Source: a virus. From it: DNA of 30,166 bases. The translations under genes were made by a program, and so were the position numbers. How positions within the stretch are numbered: the stretch's first letter is position 1; each line of letters begins with the position of its first letter. The stretch is from positions 1 to 30,166 of the IMG/VR virus record IMGVR_UViG_3300045999_011062; one strand, written 5' to 3'. This document shows, in pieces, positions 1-7,323 of the stretch. The notes beneath the pieces were generated by a model. The model saw only the letters and a list, made by a program, of their open reading frames with translations. It did not search any database and was not told the DNA's origin.

Positions 1-1
1 T

Positions 2-220
2 GGCATGTTGCCGGGCTATGATGCCAACAGCCTGCTGAAATATACGGTGAATGATCAAGATCAATTGAACTTGACTCGCAACATCAACAATCATGTGGTC
101 GAGCTCTGGGTCAACAAAGAAGCTGATCTAGTGGTAGATATCAAACAAGACGGCATTCCCGTATGGCAGCGTGTGAACCGCGGTGGCAGCACTACTATAA
201 CTATTATACAGCGTCAATAA
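2..220 (+). CDS. C-terminal part of a gene cut by the window edge, probable phage structural protein
   Basis: The frame is open to the left edge, so this is most likely the end of a longer protein; the ATG at 5 is probably internal. The visible ~72 residues are polar and look beta-rich (VVELWVNKEADLVVDIKQDG, then a Thr/Ile-rich tail ending IIQRQ), with no membrane segment or catalytic motif. It lies just upstream of holin-like genes on the same strand, where phages often end a structural block. The family is not recognised. Its TAA stop (218-220) is also the first half of a TAAATA promoter-like box. Confidence 0.55.
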   Translation, partial: GMLPGYDANSLLKYTVNDQDQLNLTRNINNHVVELWVNKEADLVVDIKQDGIPVWQRVNRGGSTTITIIQRQ

Positions 221-247
221 ATAACTGTGTAGATTATAGGAGGCCCC
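218..247 (+). promoter_or_regulatory. TAAATA late-promoter-like box and strong RBS for the holin-like genes
   Basis: TAAATA at 218-223 overlaps the TAA stop of the preceding gene. It is followed 24 nt later by the ATG at 248, with an AGGAGG Shine-Dalgarno core at about 238-243. The box resembles the core of the T4 late promoter TATAAATA. This is the member of the box family with a conventional leader on the + strand. Confidence 0.55.
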
Positions 248-529
248 ATGGGCGACATTTTCAAAATCATCGGTGATCTAGGTTTCCCCATTGCAGTGGC
301 CTTGGCCGGTGGATACTTTGTGTATCTAACCATTAAACTGTTGCTGCAAGGTGTGCTGGGATCCATCAACGGCATGAAGGGCATTATCATTGCCTTGGAC
401 AATCGTGTAAAAACCATGAACCATGACGTGGTGCGCATTGACACCATTGTGTCAAATGCTCTGGGACTTAAACCTGATGTGGATCGTATTGCACGAGCCG
501 ACGGTAAGTCAGATGCTAGGAGAGATTGA
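248..529 (+). CDS. Small membrane protein with coiled coil, holin-like (first of a related pair)
   Basis: This 93-residue protein has a short N-terminal amphipathic stretch, one hydrophobic segment (about residues 11-35, GFPIAVALAGGYFVYLTIKL) and a heptad-like, charged C-terminal half. That layout matches BhlA/UviB-type holin-like proteins. It aligns by eye with the protein at 710-1054: both have a GFPI motif before the membrane segment and a conserved IAL-x2-R-x3-M-x2-D-x2-R pattern after it. The start has an excellent AGGAGG. Its stop overlaps the next start (TGATG). A role as holin or antiholin is inferred from topology and from the endolysin and spanin genes about 3 kb away; it could instead be a structural membrane protein. 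Confidence 0.55.
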   Translation: MGDIFKIIGDLGFPIAVALAGGYFVYLTIKLLLQGVLGSINGMKGIIIALDNRVKTMNHDVVRIDTIVSNALGLKPDVDRIARADGKSDARRD

Positions 530-723
530 TGCTGTATGTTGATTATAACTGGGACCTGACTCCCAATACCATAATTCCAGATTCTGAGTTGAACACTGAT
601 CAGTTGAACTGGAAACCCGGAGACTATTTTCAAGTTCAAGAACACAACGGAAAAAAATTCTTACGCAGAGTTGATCCCTCGCTGCAATTTACTCTAGGCG
701 GAAACGATAATGGACGTGGTTGA
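529..723 (+). CDS. Small hypothetical phage protein
   Basis: This 64-residue acidic protein begins MLYVDYNWDLTPNTIIPDSE and contains a WKPGDYFQVQEHNGKKFLRR stretch suggesting a small beta-barrel or SH3-like fold. I chose ATG 529 over TTG 526 because AGGAG lies 7-8 nt upstream and the ATG overlaps the preceding stop as TGATG. It is sandwiched between two related holin-like genes and overlaps the second by 14 bp, so the three are translationally coupled. I do not recognise the family and see no membrane segment. Confidence 0.6.
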   Translation: MLYVDYNWDLTPNTIIPDSELNTDQLNWKPGDYFQVQEHNGKKFLRRVDPSLQFTLGGNDNGRG

Positions 724-1054
724 ACTCATAAACAAATACGGCTTTCCCATTGTGATGGCCGTGGGCATGGGATGGATTATCAAGTATGTGTGGGAGTGGG
801 CCACCAAAGAAGTCAAGCCTGTAATCGGCGAAGCCAACGGTGTGTTGATTGCACTTATTGATCGTATCAGAATGTTGGACAATGATTTGATCCGTTTAAA
901 TCAAAAAGTCAACACTGTGCTGCATCTACGAGGCAAGATTATTGAATCAGATCGTGTGATGGAGCAGGTCAAAGTTGAACGCGAAGCCGCTGATCAGTTC
1001 AAAAAAGCTGTGGCTGATGATCCCCATGCTGAAGACAACACCAAGAAAAAATAA
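710..1054 (+). CDS. Small membrane protein with coiled coil, holin-like (second of a related pair)
   Basis: This 114-residue relative of the protein at 248-529 has a YGFPIVMAVGMGWIIKYVWE membrane segment (about residues 10-30). A long amphipathic helix follows, with the same IAL-x2-R-x3-L/M-x2-D-x2-R pattern, and the tail is Lys/Glu-rich. The gene overlaps its upstream neighbour by 14 bp. Its stop codon abuts the stop of the convergent cyclase gene with no spacer, inside the A/T palindrome AAAAATAATTATTTTT. The pair could be holin and antiholin, or two subunits of one membrane complex; this is inferred from topology only. Confidence 0.55.
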   Translation: MDVVELINKYGFPIVMAVGMGWIIKYVWEWATKEVKPVIGEANGVLIALIDRIRMLDNDLIRLNQKVNTVLHLRGKIIESDRVMEQVKVEREAADQFKKAVADDPHAEDNTKKK

Positions 1055-3118
1055 TTATTTTTCGTGGGCAATAAATTCGCCCTGCCAATTGGCCGGTAAG
1101 TCCTGCTGTTTCATGAACTCACAGCGTTCGGTCCACATGTGATAATACTTGTCCATTTGTCCATCAAATGATCCCGCAAGTTCTTCACACAGTATAGCGG
1201 CAGCATCAAACTGCTGTTCTCGATACAAAGCATGCATCTTGTTGTGTGTTTCTTTGGCGCGGTAGTATTCTTTGTCATCGCCTTTCACCCGCAACACAGT
1301 GTAGATCAAGTCAGCTACTGTTTTGCCCTTGGGCTGTAGGTTGTCCAACAACAGGTAGAAGAAGTCATTGGCAGTTCGGTTGTATGTTTCAGCACCAATG
1401 ATACACAGCACACCATAGGCCTTGCATCGCGCTTCTAGTCGTGCGGCTGTTGATACCATGTCGCCCAAGATGTCATAACCGTGTCGTTGTGTGGAGCCCA
1501 TTTCGCCTATGAAGCCAATGCCGGTGTTGCAACCCCAACCCATGGCAGCTGGAGGCAAACCTTGTGCTTCCATGGCCTTGGTATACTCATCCACAGCATC
1601 CAGCATTTCAAGACCAACTTTGACAATGGTGTGTGCATGATTGGGATCTTCAATGGGTGCGCCGTGTATGTGCATGGACGCATCGCCCACATACTTTATG
1701 ACCATGCCCCGGTTGTCTAACATGGGTTGTGAAATAGCATCCATGTAGCCGTTCATGTATTTTGTGAGTCCTGCTACATCATCGCCGTAGTGTTCACCGA
1801 TGGGTGTGAATCCACGCAGATCTGAAAACATCACTGATACATCTTTGCGCACACCTTTCTTGATTAGGTCTGGATCTTTCTGTAGCATCTCTACCACTTC
1901 TTTGGAGCAGTAACCTGCAAACTGTTTCTTTATGGCTTGCTTTTGGAGGAACTCTGAGACGAACTTGACACCATAGGCATGCAAAGCGACCAAGATTGTG
2001 CCACCTGCAAGGGCAGTAGCGTCGAATAACCATAAAAAGCCATGATAAGCATACCAGCTACCAACCACGGAGCTACCAACCAACACAACAGTCGTACCCA
2101 GCCCAACATAAGTCCACCTCGTTAAAAATAGCAACAGCAATCCGCCCAGTGTTATTGCAAGAATTTCAGCGCCGTTTGCATAGTCGGGACGTTGAATCAT
2201 GCGGCCTGCAGCCACTGTGTCTACTACAGCGGCTTGCACGAAGTGCGGATAGACTTCTCCTCTAGCAGTTGCGACGGGGTTGTTGAGCCCCCTCGCGGTA
2301 AGTCCGACGATAACAATTCCACCTTGGAAGTCCTTTGGCAAATTAGCCAAGGAATGTTGGGTCGGTCGGGATGACCAATCCACCCAGATTCTACCGAGGT
2401 CGTCTGTTGGAATTTTTCCAAACTTCGGAATTCTAACGGCTTCAATGATTCCGTCGTTGACCCTAACCTGGAAAGAGGGGTCGCCGGCAGCGACTCTAAA
2501 GGTTTCGAGACTGATCGAGGGGTAGAGTCTGTCACCGACTCTAGCGACCATGGGGATTCTGCGCACCACCCCGTCGATTTCAGGCAGAGTGTTAGCAATA
2601 CCAATACCAGCGGCTGTTTCATTGATGCTCCTTACATTGGGTTGAATAGCGGCATAGGGTATGCCAGGTTCTCCTGTGCCTATCACGCTCACACCTGGTC
2701 TAAATGGCTCTACAGTGCTTTTGACCTGATCGTTGGTGGCAGTGTGTGGCAACACCACAGGAGATTCACGCAACACACGTGCCAGTGCCGAGTCTTGACC
2801 TGCACGATCCGCATCGGGCATGAACACGTTGAATACCACTAGACCTGCATTGCGTTGATACAGATCCTGTATGATTTTGGCATATTGACCACGTGGAAAA
2901 GGAAACTGTCCCAGACTTTCTAGAGCAGCATCGTCGATATTGACCACATGAACTTGATCACTGGTTTTTACTTCTGTGCTGGTGATTAGAGTATCAAAGT
3001 AGCGCAGTCTCACTGATTCCACAAATGCAGGATCACTGATTCTAATACCTACTACCACAGCCAATGTGATCACGGCTGTCCATGCACTGGTTATTATTTT
3101 TGTAAATTTTTGTGCCAT
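1055..3118 (-). CDS. CHASE2-domain membrane adenylate cyclase (class III)
   Basis: The protein has 687 residues from ATG 3118; a GTG six codons upstream is possible but lies in the promoter-like box. Numbered from that GTG: one membrane segment (17-33), a CHASE2 extracytoplasmic sensor domain (about 40-315), three membrane segments (321-340, 345-361, 367-388) and a class III cyclase domain (about 430-600). The two metal-binding Asp are D439 (FSDLRGFT) and D485 (YVGDAS). Both adenine-specifying positions, K481 (VIKYVGD) and D555 (YDILGD), indicate ATP rather than GTP. R566 of the transition-state pair is present, but the usual Asn before it is Ser (GDMVSTAARLE), as I recall from some bacterial CHASE2 cyclases. 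The expected product is cAMP. The gene follows the spanin genes, an unusual place for a signalling enzyme. Confidence 0.93.
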   Translation of the reverse strand: MAQKFTKIITSAWTAVITLAVVVGIRISDPAFVESVRLRYFDTLITSTEVKTSDQVHVVNIDDAALESLGQFPFPRGQYAKIIQDLYQRNAGLVVFNVFMPDADRAGQDSALARVLRESPVVLPHTATNDQVKSTVEPFRPGVSVIGTGEPGIPYAAIQPNVRSINETAAGIGIANTLPEIDGVVRRIPMVARVGDRLYPSISLETFRVAAGDPSFQVRVNDGIIEAVRIPKFGKIPTDDLGRIWVDWSSRPTQHSLANLPKDFQGGIVIVGLTARGLNNPVATARGEVYPHFVQAAVVDTVAAGRMIQRPDYANGAEILAITLGGLLLLFLTRWTYVGLGTTVVLVGSSVVGSWYAYHGFLWLFDATALAGGTILVALHAYGVKFVSEFLQKQAIKKQFAGYCSKEVVEMLQKDPDLIKKGVRKDVSVMFSDLRGFTPIGEHYGDDVAGLTKYMNGYMDAISQPMLDNRGMVIKYVGDASMHIHGAPIEDPNHAHTIVKVGLEMLDAVDEYTKAMEAQGLPPAAMGWGCNTGIGFIGEMGSTQRHGYDILGDMVSTAARLEARCKAYGVLCIIGAETYNRTANDFFYLLLDNLQPKGKTVADLIYTVLRVKGDDKEYYRAKETHNKMHALYREQQFDAAAILCEELAGSFDGQMDKYYHMWTERCEFMKQQDLPANWQGEFIAHEK

Positions 3119-3131
3119 CAAATATTTATGG
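3119..3131 (-). promoter_or_regulatory. TAAATA box directly upstream of the cyclase start
   Basis: On the minus strand ATAAATATTTG runs straight into the ATG at 3118. TAAATA occupies 3128-3123, four nt from the start codon, and there is no Shine-Dalgarno sequence between. If it works like a T4 late promoter, the message would be leaderless or nearly so. Confidence 0.5.
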
Positions 3132-3146
3132 AACACCAGTGTGCTG

Positions 3147-3413
3147 TTACTTCACATTGTTGTGGATTCGCTTTTGTTGTTGATACCACTCTTGCCAGCC
3201 CTGTGTTTTTTCAGCACATTGATAGTAGAGCGAATAGTTTTGTATCACAGTTTTCAACATGTCTCGAAGACTGTTTTTGCCATCATCCACAACCAACAGT
3301 TCGGGGCAGCGTTCCAACAACACAGCAGGTGCAACAGGAAATTCTTGCTTGACTGGAACCGCAGTGGAACAGCCAGCAAGAACAACTGCTAGAGAAAAAA
3401 TCAACGCTTTCAT
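3147..3413 (-). CDS. Outer-membrane spanin lipoprotein (Rz1-like)
   Basis: This 88-residue protein has a lipoprotein signal, MKALIFSLAVVLAGCSTAV, with lipobox LAGC and the acylated Cys at position 15. The rest is a short Pro- and Gln-containing periplasmic part. Its ATG overlaps the stop of the Rz-like gene as ATGA, the classic Rz/Rz1 arrangement. In spanin systems the outer-membrane lipoprotein binds the inner-membrane partner and fuses the two membranes in the last step of Gram-negative lysis. It is longer than lambda Rz1, but the lipobox and position make the call firm. It also implies a Gram-negative host. Confidence 0.85.
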   Translation of the reverse strand: MKALIFSLAVVLAGCSTAVPVKQEFPVAPAVLLERCPELLVVDDGKNSLRDMLKTVIQNYSLYYQCAEKTQGWQEWYQQQKRIHNNVK

Positions 3414-3895
3414 TTTGCACCCTTTCTCTGTTGTTCAATTGCTTTGTTCATACGTGCAGCTTCGTTGTGAACTTCTAAAACTTCTGCAGGGATCTTGCAA
3501 TTGTCTACTTCTTTGATGACTTCTCGGTCCACGTATTTTATCAGTTCATCGGCTTTTTCTTTGATGACCTTGGTTTGAGTGACCACTTTGGTTTCTACCA
3601 CTGTATTGACCTTGGCACTTTCTTTTTTGGCTTCTTCTAATCGAGCTTCAACTTCTCGAACTTTTTCACGCCACAACATTTCTGTGGAGTAGCCTCCCTT
3701 GAAATACACACCTGACAGCAGCACAATCACCGACACAATCTGTGCTATCTTGATGTGCGGGGCAAATGCAGGCACAAATCTTATAAGGTATTTCAACAAG
3801 AAACAGGTCAGCACAGTGGACACAATGCCCACAACCAAGACCATGTTTACAACAAATGCCAGAAATGCGTCAGGTAAAAAGTGCAGCACCCACAT
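3410..3895 (-). CDS. Inner-membrane spanin (Rz-like)
   Basis: I place the start at ATG 3895 (161 residues), with GGAGG 8 nt upstream; the frame extends further up but overlaps the endolysin. Two hydrophobic segments (about residues 10-35 and 48-65) are followed by a long charged helix (about 75-120, VREVEARLEEAKKESAKVNT) and a Lys/Glu-rich tail, as expected for an i-spanin coiled coil. It sits between endolysin and Rz1-like lipoprotein genes and shares an ATGA overlap with the latter. Two membrane segments rather than one is unusual for Rz, so part of the protein may have another role. Confidence 0.75.
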   Translation of the reverse strand: MWVLHFLPDAFLAFVVNMVLVVGIVSTVLTCFLLKYLIRFVPAFAPHIKIAQIVSVIVLLSGVYFKGGYSTEMLWREKVREVEARLEEAKKESAKVNTVVETKVVTQTKVIKEKADELIKYVDREVIKEVDNCKIPAEVLEVHNEAARMNKAIEQQRKGAK

Positions 3896-3899
3896 GGCA

Positions 3900-4514
3900 T
3901 CAACCTCCGAATACGTGAAGTGCGTGTTCGTAGTGTTTGATTCTGTCTTCCAGGCCAATGTAGCCACCGTTGATCACTCGAGTCATGGTCTTGATGTCAC
4001 CAGCATCGGCCCAACGGTTCAAGCTGTTGGTTTCCCAGAACCAGCAGGCACTTTGCACAGCGCCTTCAAAGGTGCCCAGGTATTCTGTGATTTGTTCCAC
4101 TGGGGTTTCGATTGACTCACCAAAGGCCTTGTAGTTGTTTTTGCCTGTGAGCTGAATCAATCCACGACCACAATAGCGCCAGCCATCGCCCGATGCTTCG
4201 TCGCCGTTGCCCATGCGATTGGCATAGACTCTGTTGGCAATTTTTTCTGGCTTGAGTGCGTATTGTGCTGCCAGTTCATCAGTGGGAAAATACTTGGGAA
4301 ATGTCTTGCGCAGGCTCACAGCTTTGTAACTCAAGTTTTCTCTCAAGAACACAAAATTCATGCTTTCATGAGCACACTGTGCAATGAACGATGCCACTCG
4401 TTGTGGGGTGTCAATGCCATACTCTGGCAGTAGGTCATTCAATGCTGCTACCCAGTAATCCAGGTATGCGTTGTTACCGATACAGCTTTTTAATTGTTCA
4501 CGGGTGATTTGCAT
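3900..4514 (-). CDS. Endolysin, glycoside hydrolase family 19 (chitinase/lysozyme-like)
   Basis: The 204-residue protein has GH19 hallmarks: IAQCAHESMNF carrying the first catalytic Glu (about residue 49), an REN Glu soon after, YANRMGNGD and the GRGLIQLTGKNNY loop (about 136-148). Phage GH19 enzymes cut peptidoglycan glycan strands. There is no signal peptide, so export through a holin is expected. It is the first gene of the endolysin-Rz-Rz1-cyclase run. Its start has an AGGAG Shine-Dalgarno held inside a strong hairpin, and a TAAATA box lies 29 nt upstream, suggesting late, translation-limited expression. Confidence 0.92.
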   Translation of the reverse strand: MQITREQLKSCIGNNAYLDYWVAALNDLLPEYGIDTPQRVASFIAQCAHESMNFVFLRENLSYKAVSLRKTFPKYFPTDELAAQYALKPEKIANRVYANRMGNGDEASGDGWRYCGRGLIQLTGKNNYKAFGESIETPVEQITEYLGTFEGAVQSACWFWETNSLNRWADAGDIKTMTRVINGGYIGLEDRIKHYEHALHVFGG

Positions 4515-4560
4515 GGGGGCTCCTAATAATGCGTGTTATTAGGTATTTAGTGATGCCCCC
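4515..4560 (-). promoter_or_regulatory. Late-promoter-like box and RBS-sequestering hairpin upstream of the endolysin
   Basis: TAAATA (4549-4544) is followed by an 8-bp perfect stem (CCTAATAA at 4522-4529 with TTATTAGG at 4536-4543, 6-nt loop). The AGGAG Shine-Dalgarno overlaps the 3' arm on the minus strand. An outer GGGGGC (4515-4520)/GCCCCC (4555-4560) pair encloses the whole element at DNA level. A transcript starting about 6 nt after the box would begin almost at the hairpin. Confidence 0.6.
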
Positions 4561-4587
4561 AATGAATAAGATTCCAGCTGCAATCTA

Positions 4588-5379
4588 CTATTCTAAGCCC
4601 ATTTCTTTGCGAATTTTTGTAGCTGAAATTGAGTGCACAGCGTCATCAAAGGTTTCTTGCTCGATCTTGTAGCCTACATCACGCCCGTAGGTGATATTCA
4701 CAATGTTGGGCACAACTTGAATTTCATACTGACCTTGATACAAGGGATCTAGATCTCTGCGTATATAATTCTTGACCTGTTCTATGGCAAAGGGGTTGGA
4801 TCCTTGCCAGCCTTGGCAATCACGTATTTGAATCACAACCTGTCCAGTCTTGGCAACGGCACGTTCAAACAACGCACGATGACCAGCATGCCAAGGTTGC
4901 CAACGTCCCAGCATTTGCACCGTTTCTCGCTGCCAATCAAATCTGGGTCTGCGACGATTGTCCACTATGTGTTCAGCAATGAACTCACTCCATTTTTCCC
5001 CATTTTGTTCAGTGATGCGGAAATCATAAACATCAGGCGCCACAAACATTCGGTTTGTGTCTTCATAACGCCCGGCATCAATGGTGTCCATCCATATGCA
5101 CCAATCGGCCTTGTAGTTGTTACGCATTTCCGGCAATGGTGCTACAAAGTCTACAATACAGTAATCAGTATTGCTTTCATCTGCTAGATCGCGCATACGC
5201 AGACTTTGACGTATACGTCCTTCGCGACTGAAATCCCAGTCGTTGAAATGTCTGCGAACTTCGTCGGCATTGAGCCAGCCCACAGTTTTTCCGTGCTGTG
5301 ATATTTGCGATCTCAGTTTCTCAGCCAGGTATGTTTTGCCGGCCCCCGGTAAGCCCATGATTAGAATACGTTGTGTCAT
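4588..5379 (-). CDS. APS-kinase-like P-loop domain fused to an HxGH nucleotidyltransferase domain
   Basis: This is a 263-residue two-domain protein. Residues 1 to about 155 look like adenylylsulfate kinase: Walker A GLPGAGKT at 9-16, then LNADEVRRHFNDWDFSREGR, the region that in APS kinases contacts APS. Residues about 160-263 form a nucleotidyltransferase: GRWQPWHAGH (HxGH motif) and, near the end, ISATKIRKEM (ISxTxxR motif), as in cytidylyl/NMN adenylyltransferases and ATP sulfurylase relatives. One reading is a compact PAPS-forming enzyme that would feed the neighbouring sulfotransferase-like proteins; another is a kinase-plus-adenylyltransferase for a small cofactor. The substrate cannot be read from sequence. 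The start is five nt from a TAAATA box with no Shine-Dalgarno. Confidence 0.75.
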   Translation of the reverse strand: MTQRILIMGLPGAGKTYLAEKLRSQISQHGKTVGWLNADEVRRHFNDWDFSREGRIRQSLRMRDLADESNTDYCIVDFVAPLPEMRNNYKADWCIWMDTIDAGRYEDTNRMFVAPDVYDFRITEQNGEKWSEFIAEHIVDNRRRPRFDWQRETVQMLGRWQPWHAGHRALFERAVAKTGQVVIQIRDCQGWQGSNPFAIEQVKNYIRRDLDPLYQGQYEIQVVPNIVNITYGRDVGYKIEQETFDDAVHSISATKIRKEMGLE

Positions 5380-5402
5380 GCAGATATTTAATAAGTATTT
5401 CT
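5380..5402. promoter_or_regulatory. 23-bp divergent promoter-like spacer
   Basis: Only 23 bp separate the starts of two divergent genes. The minus strand has TAAATA (5390-5385) five nt from ATG 5379. The plus strand has the variant TAAGTA (5392-5397) five nt from ATG 5403. No Shine-Dalgarno exists in either direction. The TAAATA half is well supported by other sites; the TAAGTA half is weaker. Confidence 0.4.
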
Positions 5403-6545
5403 ATGAACGTTTTGATTTTAACGCCAGATGCTGTGGGCAGCACTTTGTTGCAAAGACTGCTGACCATTTACATGCAGTTTCATCAATTTGATCAGCCTGT
5501 GATCAATCTACACGAACTCACAAATGGCCTGTCAAAATTTTACAGTTCAGATTTCAATCGAGAAATTATAACTCGCTGGGGCAAATGGGGATATCATCAG
5601 TCTTTGTCTGAGGTCGTTGATATGTTACAGTCTGTGGATCACTACAAAACTGCCAGGCTTGCACAGTATCACATAGTTCAACGACAAGACAGTCTGGCTG
5701 ACCAACTGCCCTTTTATCAATACATTGACGAAAATTTTTATGTGATTGCGTGTCGTAGACAAAACTTGTTTGAACATGCCATGAGCCATGCCATAAACGC
5801 TGTGTCAAAAAAACTCAATGTTTATACAGCACAAGAAAAATTAAACAGTTTTTACGGGCTATATCGCAGCGGGATAGAAATTCAGTCTGAACAAATTTTT
5901 AGTGCACTTGATCGTTATAGAGATTATTTGCAATGGGCCAGTTGTTATTTCACAGTGGGATCTTATTTTTATTACGAACAACACCTGCCCGAAATAGAAA
6001 AATACATTTTGAATTTGCCAGTGTTTGGCGAGCAAAAACAACGAATAACATGGAAGCAGACGTTTGACATGGATCTCAAAGATTGGAATCTATGTCACTA
6101 CTACAAAAGCGACCTAGGCGCATTGGCACTGTCATCAGAAGACACGCTGCTACGACTAGTAAACACAGCAAACAGTTCTCCGGGGACCACAGCAGTTTCT
6201 TTGCTGCAAGATCTGCTGCCGACCACACACAAATCATTTCTGCAAACTCATGGCGAACAATATGCCAAGGTCAATGACTCCATTTATACCATGCAAAAAC
6301 TAGGAATCTTGCCCAGTTCTGTGCCTATCAAAAAACAAACACTGTCGGAAAAATTGCATATTGTAAAAAATCTACAACACTGCGTTGATGCATTCAACCA
6401 CTGGGTAGAACAAAATCCTGGTATAACTGATCCCATCAGCATTGATCAACTCATGAGCCAAGCTCACACCGAGTATCAAGCCCACTGGGATTCTCGGCTT
6501 ATCGCAACTGAGAAACCACTCGTGCAGCTACCCAATCAGCAGTGA
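5403..6545 (+). CDS. Sulfotransferase-like P-loop protein
   Basis: This 380-residue protein starts at ATG 5403. Its N-terminus, MNVLILTPDAVGSTLLQRLL, has the form of the 5'-phosphosulfate-binding loop of PAPS sulfotransferases (beta strand, then a Gly/Ser/Thr turn and a helix). The rest is alpha-rich and aromatic with no other clear motif, so the call rests on that loop. It is divergent from the APS-kinase-like gene, which would supply the sulfate donor in a sulfation pathway. The coding sequence looks A+T-richer than its neighbours by eye. Its 3' end overlaps the convergent SGNH gene by 47 bp. It could instead be another P-loop family with a degenerate loop. Confidence 0.5.
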   Translation: MNVLILTPDAVGSTLLQRLLTIYMQFHQFDQPVINLHELTNGLSKFYSSDFNREIITRWGKWGYHQSLSEVVDMLQSVDHYKTARLAQYHIVQRQDSLADQLPFYQYIDENFYVIACRRQNLFEHAMSHAINAVSKKLNVYTAQEKLNSFYGLYRSGIEIQSEQIFSALDRYRDYLQWASCYFTVGSYFYYEQHLPEIEKYILNLPVFGEQKQRITWKQTFDMDLKDWNLCHYYKSDLGALALSSEDTLLRLVNTANSSPGTTAVSLLQDLLPTTHKSFLQTHGEQYAKVNDSIYTMQKLGILPSSVPIKKQTLSEKLHIVKNLQHCVDAFNHWVEQNPGITDPISIDQLMSQAHTEYQAHWDSRLIATEKPLVQLPNQQ

Positions 6546-7323
6546 CTCGGTCAAAGTGATGCCCGTCTCTGGCCAGGTCCAGCTGCAACACTTCTATTAG
6601 ATTGTGCAATACCCGATGTTGATGTTGTATCTGCTCCAGCAGCATGGATCGGTCAATGCCGTGCAGGTCAGTTAATTCTTCAATGATGTGCTGATCTGCC
6701 ACAGTCAACTGTTTTGCATGCTGAGGCCATTTGGCATCTCGGATTTTTTGCCAACCCGATTCGGGCAGTGCAGGTTGCCAATCGGGGATCACCAGTTCAA
6801 CAATGTTGGAATTTGTGCAATAATCTTGCACCCTTTGCCTGCACTGCATGAAATTTTCATAGTCTTCCGTTACCGTGGATTTAACATGATATATTCTACG
6901 ATTTATATCAGTATTCCCTGCTGTGCCTTCTCTGCGATGCAGGTAGCTCCACATGATCACAATGTTCTGGGGTTGTAATTCATTATAGATATCAAGACAA
7001 CGTCGCGCAATCCATTCATTGCTGGCCCCATCCATGCTGATGTTGATTGTGCGGCGGCCACTGGTCTGGCTTAATACATATGGCCAAGTGTGTTGAACTG
7101 TGCTGCCCACGCCACTGGTAAAGCTGTCCCCGATACACCATATTGCAGCAGCTGGATTGTCAGGCCATTCTTGATCTCTAAAACCACGACTGTTGTAACA
7201 GTATTCAACTGGCCACGCATAGGAATCAAAGTGTTGCAAGTCACGACATTGTTTGGGATGATCTATTCCTGTGAACTCCAAGGTCAGACCTTGCAGCCCA
7301 GGCAGTAACAGTGTGTCAAGCAT
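6499..7323 (-). CDS. SGNH/GDSL-family hydrolase
   Basis: The start at ATG 7323 gives 274 residues. It overlaps the upstream stop by 8 nt and has GGAG 8-12 nt upstream; a longer frame exists but lacks these signals. Motifs in order: block I IGDSFTSG (nucleophile S67), block II MDGASNEW (G99, N102) and block V RDGHHFD (D253-x2-H256). These form a complete Ser-Asp-His set. SGNH enzymes remove or transfer acyl groups on carbohydrates and lipids. There is no signal peptide. It is the last gene of a coupled run with a 2OG oxygenase and a sulfotransferase-like gene, which suggests a glycan or surface modification role. Confidence 0.8.
   Translation of the reverse strand: MLDTLLLPGLQGLTLEFTGIDHPKQCRDLQHFDSYAWPVEYCYNSRGFRDQEWPDNPAAAIWCIGDSFTSGVGSTVQHTWPYVLSQTSGRRTINISMDGASNEWIARRCLDIYNELQPQNIVIMWSYLHRREGTAGNTDINRRIYHVKSTVTEDYENFMQCRQRVQDYCTNSNIVELVIPDWQPALPESGWQKIRDAKWPQHAKQLTVADQHIIEELTDLHGIDRSMLLEQIQHQHRVLHNLIEVLQLDLARDGHHFDRVTADWVAARVVSQLR

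Noticed and set aside
1047-1062. AAAAATAATTATTTTT palindrome at the convergent stop codons as a bidirectional terminator.
   Set aside because: It has no G/C in the stem and overlaps both stop codons, so it would be very weak; the sequence is explained by the codons themselves.
2224-2622. Long open frame on the minus strand inside the cyclase gene.
   Set aside because: It is in a different frame from the clear CHASE2 protein, is Ser/Leu/Pro-rich in a way typical of shadow frames, and has no independent signals.
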